64,000 bases of DNA from Monomorium pharaonis (taxonomy: Eukaryota; Arthropoda; Insecta; Hymenoptera; Formicidae). Positions 1-12,371 of this stretch are shown one piece after another (the stretch's first letter is position 1; every line of letters begins with the position of its first letter). The DNA is taken from NCBI RefSeq assembly GCF_013373865.1, contig NC_050475.1:15625475-15689474 (forward strand), read 5' to 3'. The notes below the pieces were generated by a model that saw nothing but the letters and a program-made list of their open reading frames with translations, ran no database searches and was not told where the DNA came from. The position numbers and the translations under genes were made by a program.

Positions 1-724
1 TTGCACGAGATACGCAATAGGCGAAACGTCCTATTTGGAATCCATTAAATGACTATGCTATAAGCGGACACAGAACTCCTTCAAAGGAATATTTGCTCAA
101 CCGTCATTACATTACGCGAGTCTTGCGGGCTCTAATTCACCATTTATATCTTCATTTCGCGAACAACCCGAACAAAAATTGGATTATCCTGCTATTGGGT
201 ATTCGCCGTGTGAAACATCTCCGATCTGTCGTGTCACACATCACGCAAACGCCGAATAATTCCCACTCGGTTTTCTTCACGCAATTCGTTGCGTTTACTT
301 TGAGAAGTGTTTTACGCACGCGGTTGATGGAAAATAATTTTAATATTCGAGTCACGACGGCCGACTTACCTCTCGATGCTGATGTTACGCCTGTATCGCG
401 TATCTTCGATATTTTGAATGAAGATCACGACGTGTAGTTTTACGGGGCGGAACAGCACGTTGCTTTGAGCACCGCTGCTAATGTGTATGTAATTTGCACG
501 AGGGGTAAATCTCTTCATCTGGCTCAATGCGGCGAATCGGTGCATCGATGCATTACTTTAATCCCCTCCCGGTATAAACAGCGGTCCCGGCTCGATTCGC
601 ATTATCATACCTGTTGTGCACCACCGTATTAGGGGCTACCAGTACGCGTATGCATGAGGTATGCACGCGAGTATTAAACGCACTCGCATAATCTCGTGAG
701 GGTGAGCAGGGGGAGGGAGGGGGT

Positions 725-753
725 GAGGAGGAGGAGGAGGAGGAGGAGGAGGA
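725..753. repeat. GAG trinucleotide repeat
   Basis: About nine GAG units. It generates poly-serine or poly-glutamate in open frames crossing it, which are not credible genes. Confidence 0.9.
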
Positions 754-2695
754 AGTGCGTCGACAAAGCCTCATCAGCAATTCTCTGAAAGCCAGTCTGA
801 TGACCTGTGATGATTTCCCGCAAATACCGACGGACGTGAGAGACGCAGTTTTATCAGCCAGCGATTCTTTGATCGTCTTACGCGACGGGATCCCGTCACT
901 CGCATCCATATGTGTACGTCGTAGAAAAGTATTTATCTGAATCGCATCGGTCCCGATAATAACGTAAGTGAAACCTAACTCGCCCCCGAAATGCGATAGC
1001 CCGCAAAATTAGATCATCACAAACTAGAATTACAATCGTAATAATCAGGAAATTATGTACAATAGTTACCATTAGCCGCAGCTGAGGAAGCTTCCCCGGT
1101 TGGAGTTAGGGCGAATCGCAGACACGCTCTGTGTTTCGTAAATGTAATTTTCCCGGCCACCGGTGGCGCTCTCCCCCCGAGCCATTCAGGAATCGCGATT
1201 CCTCCGCCCTTCCTCGTCTGTCCTCGACGGCGTATATATATATATTTGCCCGCGGCGACCAAGACAATCCCTAAGTAACTCGATCAAGTGGAGAAACTCG
1301 CGTTATTATCGTACACCCAGGCTTAAGCTTCCCAATTACGCGCAAACAAACGGTCACAACGACGAGGACGGCGAAGATGACAATGACGACGAGGGCTAGG
1401 GGGCCGAGGGGCGGAGGGGAAGAGGAGGAGGACGAGAAGGCCCATGTGCATTACGACGCAGTAGTAAATCGAGTTTCCACGATGAACCGCTGTTTCCCGG
1501 GCCGGGCTGACCCCCGCGGGCACTTTCGCCCTGTTTGCTTTGATTCGAAGTTTCCGGTTAAGTTGGTTACCGGAACGGGGCTCTTTGTGCGATCCCGCAA
1601 ACCCCCCGCCGCCGCTCCCCCTCTCGCATGCGAATTTTCCGCGCTGTTCGACGCGAACGCGCGGCCTTATCGGCCCTTCGCGTCCGCGAGATTTATTTAT
1701 GCTTATATTTCGCGGAGGTTTAAACTTGACGAGGGCTATCATCCACCTGCCTGTCGGAAATCGGGACACTCGTCGCCGCCGTTTGCGGACTCTAAAAGAT
1801 CCGCCGCTTTTCATACGAAACGATCAATTCGGTACGCATTTTTTAATTACGCACAAAAAACTTTGTAATAATAAAAATATTTTTGCGCCCCTAAAATAAA
1901 TACAGCGAGCCGATGCCTTCGGGGAGACCCGTAGATCGTTGGAAAACAGTACGTACTTTATTTGTCGATATCGTACAGCACGTGAATTTCTTCCTGTTAC
2001 GCCGGTGAGTTTTTTTCCGCGCTGTTGATTCGCCATTAAGCCGTTTTTTCCAATCGAAAAATTCCCACCCAATCTCGCGCAAATATCAGTCAGCAGTCAG
2101 ACACGCGTTCGTCGGGCTTGACTTTTCTATTGCTCTTCGTTTTAATTAACGGTCGAGCGTCCGTGGAGGCCGCGCCTTTCTTTCTCTCCCCCTCTCTCTC
2201 TCTCTCCTTCTCTCTTTACGGTCAGGGATATCCGAACGTAGGGCGCGGCCCTCGAGAAAGCGAAAAAAAAAGGGGGCAAGGAAAGGAAAACATCGATCAA
2301 CTATTCCCGGTATTAGAAATGTATTTCTGCAGCGCTTTGTTTAATCCTCCGAGCTTTCGCCGTTGCTGTTGTGTTTGCCTCGGTCTCCACCCTTAGCCGG
2401 CCTCTGACTTTCGCCGCCGCCGCCGCGCCGGTGTTCGATCTACAAAAGCGACACGGCCGTATCTGCAGAGAATATCCAAATACGAGCGTTGGCGTTTGTT
2501 ATACCGGAACCTCCTAGGATTTCAGTGACGCGCGGCCCGGTCAGATCTCCTTTTAATCCCCGACGAAATGGCAGTTCTCGACGCACGGCGGACGGACGAC
2601 GCCGCGTTATCCCACCCCAGAGTTTCTCGGACCCTTGTTACCACCGTTTCGCGGCAAATTCGCGTTAAATTCGGGTATACTTAGCGCAGCGTGCG

Positions 2696-2914
2696 CACTG
2701 AGAAAAAAAATAAGTGATTCAACAAAACGTTTCGTTGCGGGCTGCCAACAAAAAATGTACTTAATATAATATTTGCTGTTAATGCCAGTACAACGGTCTC
2801 GATTGAACTATGTATTTATATTGCAATATCGTATATTGTTGTATTGTGTATATTTTTCGTTGGCAGCCTGTAACAAAAAAATTTTGTTGATTCAATTACT
2901 TTTTTTCCTTAGCG
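2696..2914. mobile_element. MITE-like inverted-repeat element, about 219 bp
   Basis: Two long arms at about 2696-2760 and 2846-2914 are near-complementary. Both contain, reading inward, a run of A, then GATTCAACAAAA or GAATCAACAAAA, then GGCTGCCAAC, then AAAAAT(G/A)TAC. The outermost bases read CACTGAGAAAA on the left and CGCTAAGGAAA on the right, so the ends have diverged. The 85-bp centre is AT-rich and non-coding. Long arms, short core and no coding capacity suggest a non-autonomous DNA transposon. I cannot name the superfamily. Exact ends and the target duplication are uncertain. Confidence 0.7.
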
Positions 2915-4707
2915 CGTGCACACAACTACGAGGAAAAACTCGAGAAAAGGAAGATAAATCCAATATCCGATCGTGATCCAACGCTAAATTAAATTCGCTT
3001 GATTTGCAATCTAGATCATTGTTCCTTTGGAAAAATTGCTACGAGATTATTATTCAGCGTAAATAAACGTAAGATAGAAAATCATGTACGGCGGTACTCA
3101 ACGCTTTCGGCAGTGGAGCATGCGTCGCCGAGTATTCATAACCCCATTCCCGCCGCTGAGTTCCCTGTTTGTCTTTCATCTCGAATCTCGTTTCTTGCGC
3201 GAGAAAAATATCCGCGAGGAGGTGCCGCACGGTGCACCTCGTTTTCAGAGACATCAGTCGCAATCTCGTGTACACGTAATTTAATTAAGAAAGGGAATAC
3301 GAGGATGGAGGGAAAAGGAAGGCGAAAAGTCCCTTCTTGGCCAATTTTTATGTAATTAGCAGCGACTTTTAAATTTTTGGCTAATTAATTTGTCGATTGA
3401 ACGACGAAAGCGCCGTTAAAAGGCGCAAAAGGGTGCATATTCTCGGGAATGAAAATAGCTGTAAAGGACAAAATGCCAGGAGCATGATAACGCCGCGGGC
3501 GGCGTAAACGTAATAACTAGCGACGATAATTTAATATATATCTATATCTGTGTGTGTGTGTATTTTTTTGTAATTTAAATTCAATTACAGTTATAACCCG
3601 CGGTTCTAGCAGCAGTCATTGCCCATTGCAGGTTGAAGCGGTGATCACATGACATGAAAGAAAGGATAGGTGGAAAAAAATTGAGATTGGTCGCTTCGGT
3701 TTTGTTTTGTAATCAAACGGCACGCTCTAATTATTGCGCACCGCATTCCCCGTTTTCCCCGAACTTTCCGTGTCCGCGATGACTTTTTTGCGCGAGTCTA
3801 ATTAACGATTCTTTCGTTTGTCGATTAGTTAACAATGTATCTTTGTCCTCAAGGGAAAAAGGCACGCAACGATAGCCCGATGGAAGTCCAATAATTTGCG
3901 AGATATCGATCGAGTTGTGTCGTTGAACGTCAGTTTTGAGTGATCTTTAGCGCGTGGAAAATGAATTCCATTGTCAATCGCAGACGATGAAACTTTTTTT
4001 CTCCGTTGGCGTCGAGTTTCGGACGGAAGAGCTTCTCGCGGTCGTCGAAATCGCAGTCGAGAGCTCGTAAGGAAACGCGTTCGAATTTCCCGACGCCGGT
4101 CGCGCGTTACGCGACACGCGTGTATTTAGATTGGAATGAAATTTCCATTATGTAAATGCGCGGATGCATGGAATGCGTGGTTGTTCGCGGGGGCGGAGGG
4201 GAGGGGGAAGGAAGGGGACTGAGCTATCGATTCGCTCGTTGGCATCGCGTGCAACGCACTCGTTTGTCTAAATACGGTCTGCCGTCTCCTCGAAACTCGA
4301 CCCACTTTTTGCGTCCGCCAATGACATTTTGATACGCTCCGCTTTTTGTGCGTGACGAATCGTCTCTCGTCTCGGCAATAAATAATAATTCTGCTTTCAT
4401 TTCTGTAAAAATCCATGTCGTTCGCTGCTTAGGAATAAATTGCGGAAAAATCTGAGAAACGTCGAAGGAAACGCGAAGAAGAGCGCGTATCCTTTAAAAT
4501 CCAAATAATTCAACTTTTTAATGTACATTTTTTTTATTCTCGACGTAAAATTGTAGATCGCGTGGATGCATTTGGAGTGTTATTGTGTAAAAAGAGAACG
4601 TGCGGATTAAAAATTTTTAATTTGAATCGACTGTCTGTATCACGTGTTATCATATATCGTTTTTTACGATATATATTTAAAATTTTTCAATGGATATCAC
4701 TGTCATT

Positions 4708-4708
<1 letters not shown>

Positions 4709-4754
<46 letters not shown>
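4709..4754. repeat. (AG)23 microsatellite
   Basis: Uninterrupted AG dinucleotides; on the sense RNA this is a GA tract, not a CU tract. Confidence 0.97.
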
Positions 4755-4757
<3 letters not shown>

Positions 4758-7737
4758 AGTTTTATAACGTGTAATAATAGATTTGTACGTGTGCGATATG
4801 CAATTTACAACGGATTTATTTCCCGTGTATCTCTTTTCGAAAAACGAGCTGTACGACGAAAATGTTTCGCCGGAAGACTCGAGAAACGTGGCTTGTTCCT
4901 ATTTTGCAAGCACGCGTACCTTGCAGAATTTTACGAGCTGAGAGAGAAGCTGAACCAACGGCGCGATATCAGAAGGCTTGAGGCAAGAGGGCGGAAGGAA
5001 AAAGGCTTCAGCTCGTCGAGCACAGAAAACGTAGCAGCGATGACACTCCTTATCCTCTTGCATCTATCATAAAAAATAATTTGCATTACATCTCTTGTCA
5101 TTTTTGTTGCCATTTTGACGAATAAATTTGAAAACTTGTTTATTTGTTTATAATTTAGGCACAAGTTTTTTACTTTTAACGCACGATCTAATAATATTTA
5201 AACAATATTATATTTTGTGTAAAAACTTGAAACTTGATACATTTATTCTTTGATATTTTAAAGAACATTTATTTGTACAACTTTTTTAGACATTAGAAAC
5301 GATATTTTTAGTAATTATTTGCACGCTTCTGTGGGCATATTAAAAAATATCGTCTTACATAATTTAACACGTAGAAATTGTTTAAAACAAAAAATTAAAA
5401 AAAATTTTAATTTATACATATATGAATATAATTTAAATGTAATTCTCATTCGTTTAAACTACAAGTTAAAAAATTTATTTTTACAAAAATAATAGTTTTT
5501 TTTTTTTTTTTTTGAGACTTTCTTATCGAAAAAATCGAAAAGTTGGAATTTTAATTTGATTGACGTTTGAACGAGTGGAAAATATTGTGAATATCTCTTT
5601 CAAATTTTGAGTCAATCGGATTAAATTGAATGAGTTCGTGGAAACAGTTTTAGAAAATGTTATTTCGAAAAAAAACCGCATGAAAAATTTTGCAAATCGT
5701 TTATCCTTTAATGAAAACTGTTGCAAGTCTCTTATATCTGTGATCTGCTTTCTCTCTCGGGTTCAATTTATTAAAAAATGTCGAAAAAAATCGATTTTAC
5801 GAGAATCCAAAAATACGAGAATACTCCCTTAAGCAATATTTAAACTCTCGTAAAACTTTTACGGACTATACATACATGAAGTACATGGAGTTTTTAAATA
5901 GGCGTTAATCTATTTTATATTCTTCTATTTTAGTGCTCTTACATAGATTATACTCGTATCTACGACGGATTTGCGTACCGAAATAATTGACCGAATATCT
6001 GCCGCAACCGCGATCGAACTCTCGTTTAATCTCTCGTGATTTCGTTAGGGATTGCGCATTTTAATTCGTGCCCGCGCTATTGCCATTTTTCCTGAACATC
6101 CAATTTGCGCGAAAACGTTAATCTCGTTTCCTCGTTAATACGTCTCACGGTCTCCCCCCCCCCTCCCGTATCCCTCGCGGCGTTACGGGGCGAGAGATAG
6201 AAATTCATCCCTCGTACGTGTGCAGCATCCTTTAAAGTTTACGACGGCCGGCGGACGTACGTTGAGCCTCGGCGGAGTGAAAAGCACCCAACCCTAGTCG
6301 GTCGCAAGCGCGTCGACAGTCGGCGGCTGCAATACCGTGACAAGATAACCGTTCCGCGACGTGTCTCCCCCCCCCCTTTTTTTTTCTTTTATGTGCTGCA
6401 CAAGCTGCAATTGCGGGCCCGCGCGAGTTCCGTTGGCGTACAGCTCCCTCGATGTCACTTTGATTGTTCATTACGGAGAGATAATGACGCGTCAGCGCTA
6501 CGGAAGCCGTGCATAATGCGATCGTTAACGAATTTTTAATTACGAGAAACACGCAGGGAACACGTGCGCCGTCGAAAGACGTTAGTCACGGTGCCTCGAT
6601 TACCGCGCGGTCGCGTTGCCGGTTACGCGGGATTCTCTGTTGAAAATTATCCCGACGCCGATGTACCTACTATTTCGAGCTTAACGATGATGCGGTCGCG
6701 ACGCGAATAAAACCGTATTCACGGCACGGAATATAAGCGGGAGCATCGTCCCCTTTTCTCCCGCAATGTCCGTTCCATTTATGCCCCCGCTCTCTTTTTA
6801 CAACCTTTTCTACTTCCCTCCGCTCCGACCAATCGCGCGCCGACATTTTTTTTTTTTTTTTTTTAAATCCCCATTAAGAACCCTTCTCGGGCGTAGCGCC
6901 CGGAGTGCTGCGCGAAATTTGGCTCCTCGAAAGGTGAGGAGGGGGAGAGGGGAAAGAACTCCTTTGGGCCGCGGCGGGCGCTATTCGCGAATTCGGGGAG
7001 GGCGATTCGGCCGAATCGTGAAACGCCGGACGTTCGGAAACTTTCCCGGCCGTCGTCGTTGGCGGAAACGTGTATGGCTGCGGTATACGTTTAGAGAGAG
7101 TGGTCACGTCTCGAAACGGGTTAAAGACTTTTACGACCGGCCTCTCTCGAAACACGTTTCGCCGCCGTTTTCCCCCGGTGCTTCCGTCCCGTCCCGTCCC
7201 GTTCCGTTCCGTTCCTCATGGAAGGAATGGAGAGGCCGGGCTCTCGGTTCGCTTTCGACGTCTCGCGAGAGGGACACGCAGCCTCGCCTCTGTGACGGAA
7301 TTGCGGACGAGGGAGCGCTCTTTTTACGACTGTAAACGACGTAAAAAACAGAAAGAGGAGAACGAGAACGTGACAGTCTTGTACGTACTACACTCACTCC
7401 GTCGCCGGCGGAAGTTTGCGCGTCACGCGCGACGCGTCGATAATTCCCTGCTAATCGCCGGGTTTCACGAACGAGTGGAGAATAACGACGGCTCGTTCGG
7501 GCAGAATGGCGTAAATCATGTGCACGGAGTACAGTACGCGTTTCGCACGTTACCCTGTGAATCGGAATAATTGCAAAAGGAATGGCACGTCCAATTGAGA
7601 ATTAATGCAAGTTTATCCTTATAGTTCCCACCTCGCCGCGTAAAAAGAGAAAGGCGCGATGAATAACGAGTATATTTTAGAAGTAATCGTATAATCTAAA
7701 GTAATTACGGTCGTTAATAATTCGCAAATTATCCTTG

Positions 7738-7761
7738 TTTTTTTTTTTTTTTTTTTTTTTT
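7738..7761. repeat. Poly-T run of 24
   Basis: The longest T homopolymer in the window. No frame, target duplication or other sign of a retroposed copy flanks it. Confidence 0.95.
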
Positions 7762-10700
7762 AAACGTGAACCGCACGCAACGACGCATATTAAGACAATT
7801 ATCATGGAGAGCGGTTGGCACCGCACCCGCGTCTCGCTTACATCTCGAGCGCATGGCAAAAATATCACCGGCGGACGTTGAAAAATACTCGTCGTAACTA
7901 CGTTGTCGTGGTAAATAGTGGAGCGAAATAAGAAAAACGGCGTGGAAATATGACGCGATGCATCCAGTGGGATACGAGTGAAACTTCAGTTTCAAATTTT
8001 CAAACTGGAAATTTGTTGGCTACGTGCCGCCATGAAGAAGCACCTCGGAGACTTAGGGAAATTAATTACTCGGGATGAGGGCGGAATTAATGATTCTAAA
8101 GGAAGGAAAAACTGACGCAAAATTGCAACGAGAATTTGAATTTATTCGACTAATTAAGAACTTGTCCGTTCATAATTTTTCTCCTTTCATCCTCCGGTCT
8201 GTTTTACATCCTGGGAGGTGTCGTGGCTTTATCGCCGATCCGCAAAGTGTAGAGCCGAACGGAGAGAGGCGCACGCCACCGAGTGCACACCTGGCGGCAG
8301 CTAAATGCTCGAAATAGAGGACGCATCCTCGCTCTGTCCGGCGCGACACGATCGATTTGCTTGGACGTGCAAGGCCGATTAATAAATTGCTTCCGTTCAA
8401 TTATAGGCCGTGATAAATCGAACCGTCTACAGGTAGTCGCCTGGCTCGTCAGCGAGGAAATTGAGCGACGCCCTCGCTCGTTCCTTCCCTCTTCCCCCCT
8501 CCTCTCTCCCTCTCTCTCTCTCTCTCGCACCACCGAGCACGTACATTCACATATACGCGAGTACGCCGAGTCTATACCCTCGCAAAGTTGGGAGGGAAAA
8601 TTGAAAAGTTAGTCCCGTCGAGATTGACTCCGCCCGATCTCGACGCGCGGATCGTTCGTGGATGTTTCCGCGGGAGTTAAACCGGAGGAAGCTTCGCTGA
8701 GCGCTCGCTGAAATCGGCTTTTTTTTTGTGTTAGTCGGTAATAATGCGGTTATCCGGATTCGATAGTGTCACGTAGACGCGTCGCGAATAAAGTTTGCGA
8801 AACTTGTTTGCAGGACTTTAAGTCCCGTCGCGAACTTTTCGCAACCCTCACTTTCGCGTCGTTCAATGTTGAATGCGGGATGCGCAACGCCCCGTAGAAA
8901 ATATCGTTAATTCTTTTTATTAGCTTTATCGCGCGCTTCAAATCGCATCAATGTGTCGCCGCTGGACCGCGCGGAAAATGCAAAATTTCGCGGGGCGTTA
9001 GTTCCCGTTATCGGGAAAATATTGTTCGCAACGCGTCTGCACGTGCGAGCGAGCGAGCGGGCGAGCGACGCCGCGCCGCGCCGCCGGCGTGCCGAGAGGA
9101 GCGTCGAACGGTCGCGGGGCGAACGACAAATTCGTCGTCTCGACATCGTGGAAGGTAACTCGGTTAAGCGACAGGATCAATGCCGGGGTTATACCCGGCC
9201 CCGGTCTTAAGCGAGTTACTTTAATCCAATCGCAAACAGGATGGGATCCGATTAACCCATGTTAGCCGGTTATTTCCAGCGATCCCGATCGAGCTGAGCT
9301 TCGAGTTCTCATGCTGTTCGTGCGGCTGTGTATTTCTTTCGTATTTTAACAAGAGCGCTTTCATATTGTTCGTCAAAACGAGATGATATACAGTACGTGC
9401 GAGGGTTTCTCGTTTTTCTTTTTTTTTTTTTTTTTCGAGCGATATTTTGGAAATGAATGTTTCTACGTAATGTGAAAATCGATCGAGCGAATCCGATGGG
9501 CGCGAATACGTCGAACGCGTGTGCGTGCGCGTGTGTGTGTTTTTGGAACTCGTTAATTTCTTCGCGTTGCGATCCTGAGGGTTTTTTCCCCCTCGCCTCA
9601 AAACGCTCGGATCGCCCGGTACGATCGTTTCACGCGCGCGCGAATGTAATTCGATTCTTTTGTTAAGACTATTAGATTTCATAAATCGTATTATCTGACA
9701 ACACCGCGTGCGTCGCTTATTAAGCTCGCCGCGGTGTAATGCGATTTTACATGATGCTTTGTTCGTCAGCGATAACCGCAACGAGTGTAACGCGCGTACA
9801 TACGTCGTCCGTTGCTTTCCACCATTGCGATCCCGCATCGTTCGCGTTGCAAAAAGGGGGAAAAACGAGCCGGGACCGGTGGCTGCTTTATTGTACGGAC
9901 ATGACGGATACGATGATCATTAGCACCATTAGCGGCAGCAGCCTGCATTCGGGATCAAACGCTCCGCTACCGGGTTGCTTCGTTCCATCAATAACGATCT
10001 CCTATTGTTCGCGTCTGTTCTCTGCTCCCTTCCATTCGGAGCAAAACTGAAATTCGCAAAAGCGAGAAAAGGAGAGAGAGAGGAGCGCGAAGCTTTATTT
10101 TTTTTTCCCCCCCGACGCGGACCGTCGCGTACAAAACGCGAAAGATTCGGCGAAACACGGGAGACTCGTTGGAATTGTGGCCGCGGGCTTAAAAAAGGTG
10201 AAAAACGACAACGATAATGGGGATAGGTTTTTTTTTCTTTTTTTCGTTTTTTGATACTTGGTGAGGTACGCGGCGAGAGTTAATTTTTAAATGAACGAGC
10301 CGATAGCCCCCGTCAACGCGATTTTCCGCGCGTCGGACGTAAAGCACCGGCGTTGTGTGCGTGACGCGCAAGAATACACTCGACTGACAACGGAAACGAC
10401 TCGTCGCACAACGGGAACGACGCCGCTCCTCGCGTCACAGCGCGCCTACACGCGTCAACGCTCGTGCGTTCGGATGTCGCGTCTGCTTAACGAGCTGACG
10501 GGGAAGACCCTCTTGAGAGTTAAACTAAGCGAGATATTCCCATCCGAAGAGTTTTCGCGATCCGCGCGACAGTATTTCGCGCGGCAATTTAACGATCTTG
10601 CTCTCACGACGATCTCTGTATGATAAATTCATTACGCTACTTGTGCCATCCTTCGTTTAGTTCGAGAACTTTGTACGTAATCTCATATTGGAATTCTTTA

Positions 10701-10825
10701 AATCGAGATTTCTCTTTCCTCTTGGCAGTCTTCTCTCGGGATCGCGAGGAACTGCATTTTCTCGAGCTCACAATTTAAATGCCGTTGAATTAACCGTGAA
10801 TAACTATGAGTATTTTCGTAGATCA

Positions 10826-11403
10826 TTAAGGGGGATCCAGGAGTGCCTTTGAAATTTGATCGAGGTCGATAAGGTAGAGTCATTCGTGCACATCATTAAT
10901 GAGATTTTATATGTATTTCTTGTATAGATTTAGAAATCCTTTTCCAGAATTAAAGTACACATATTAATATTAATCTATAAATTGGATTTTATATTGAAAA
11001 CGAAAAAAATTTTTCTCATATTGCTCTACTTATCGACTTTTTACGTGTACATAACCCAAATTTTCGTTTTTTCATTTTCCAATTTGCGGAATGCGAATCT
11101 TTTTTTCTAGGATTCTAATCTTATTTCTAATTGCACGATATTATTCCTGAGAGTTTTTTCTAGGGGGCGACGTGATTATTTTATACATATAAACTATAGA
11201 TTTTTTGTATGAAGCAAATATTGTCGTTAGGTGACTAATAAATAACAATTTTTTTTTATTTATCAGAACAAATCGTACGTCGCCCCCTTCATTTTTGTGC
11301 GTACTTTAATCCTGTAAAAGGATTTTGCATTCTGTTACTCCAATTCGAAAATCCAAGTTCCCAAAAAAATGTCGGTAACTCTGTCACTCCCGGATCTCCT
11401 TAA
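10826..11403. mobile_element. TTAA-flanked MITE-like element, copy 1 (578 bp)
   Basis: The element is bounded by TTAA at 10826-10829 and 11400-11403. The left end reads TTAAGGGGGATCCAGGAGTG; the reverse complement of the right end reads TTAAGGAGATCCGGGAGTG. The interior is homologous, in the same orientation, to copy 2 immediately to the right. Shared blocks include GATCGAGGTCGATAA(G/A)GTAGAG, CACATCATTAATGAGATT, TTCCAGAATTAAAGTACAC and TTATCGACTTTTTACG. It also contains a 12-bp inverted pair (11162-11173 with 11277-11288). It has no open frame of note. TTAA boundaries with GG termini are reported for Kolobok-type transposons; piggyBac elements usually begin CCC. The superfamily call is inference. 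Confidence 0.8.
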
Positions 11404-11966
11404 GGCGATGCTGGACTGCTTCTCAAACTTGATCGAGGTCGATAAAGTAGAGTCATTCATGCACATCATTAATGAGATTTCGTATATATCTCTTTTATAA
11501 ATTTAGAAATTCTTTTCCAGAATTAAAGTACACATATTAATATCCATCTGTGAATTGGACTTTATATCGAGGACAAAAAAAAATTTTTTTTTATTGCTTT
11601 ACTTATCGACTTTTTACGCGTATATAACCTAAATTTTCGTTTCACAATTTCGTCTCAATTAGGCACTAAAATCTAATTTTCGAAACTCGACACTGTTTGT
11701 TCTCGTCGTCTACTAGTCTGTGAATACGAATTTCGTAGATACAAACTGTAGATCTTTTATATTAAGCAAACATTGTTATGATGTGACAGCAAATTAACAA
11801 TTTTTTCTCGTTTTTGGAAGAAATTCCACTCCACAGACTGATAGCAATGCGTATTCTTTTATTCTTGAGAAGGATTTCCAAATCTATAAAAGAAATAAAA
11901 AGATATTGTTAAACAAAAATTACTATCTTTTTGTTGGTAAAACAGACGACTCCAGCATCCCCTTAA
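11400..11966. mobile_element. TTAA-flanked MITE-like element, copy 2 (567 bp)
   Basis: This copy shares its left TTAA (11400-11403) with copy 1 and ends at TTAA 11963-11966. The left end reads TTAAGGCGATGCTGGACTG; the reverse complement of the right end reads TTAAGGGGATGCTGGAGTC. The two ends of this copy resemble each other (both GATGCTGGA) more than the ends of copy 1 (both GATCC.GGAG). The interior aligns with copy 1 almost throughout, with the GATCGAGG block 31 bp from the left TTAA compared with 32 bp in copy 1. An internal inverted pair (11715-11722 with 11832-11839) occupies the position of the copy 1 pair but with different sequence. It is non-coding. Confidence 0.8.
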
Positions 11967-12311
11967 AGACGATGCATTCCGGCGCGGGTTTTGGATTTTT
12001 CGGTATCGCACTCTCGCGTACATGCGAGACTTCTTTTACCGGCGATAATAATGAAACGACGTCTAAAAATAGCCGATAGATTACAGATGTACCGGCCGAA
12101 TAATTATGCGCGCGCGCTCGGCGAGCCGTGCCGAAATTTTCGATTCATTAACGGACTGTCTCGCTCTAAATTACGCGGCCGCGGGATGCATGGTGATGGG
12201 AAAGCTGCAGCTGATCGAGAGGAAATAACCGATCCCGCTTTTCGCGGCTTCCGCTGGTTTGCAGCGCGTTAAGCCGCCCGCATTAAATATACGGCAGATT
12301 CGAGAACACAG

Positions 12312-12314
<3 letters not shown>

Positions 12315-12369
<55 letters not shown>
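12315..12369 (+). repeat. (TC)27 microsatellite; CU tract in the heph pre-mRNA
   Basis: Uninterrupted TC dinucleotides. CUCUCU is an established PTB-binding motif, so the transcript of this gene carries a multi-site ligand for its own product here. Confidence 0.95.

Positions 12370-12371
<2 letters not shown>

Noticed and set aside
6766..7335. 189-codon open frame on +, overlapping 7070-7570
   Set aside because: Arg/Pro/Phe-rich translation of a CpG-rich block with poly-T and CCGTC repeats; the opposite strand is equally open.
7738..7761. Poly-T run as the tail of a minus-strand retroposon
   Set aside because: No target-site duplication, no open frame and no recognisable retroposon body beside it.
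9221..9838. 205-codon open frame on -
   Set aside because: It crosses a poly-T run and a GT repeat, giving lysine and threonine-rich simple sequence; no domain or signal recognised.
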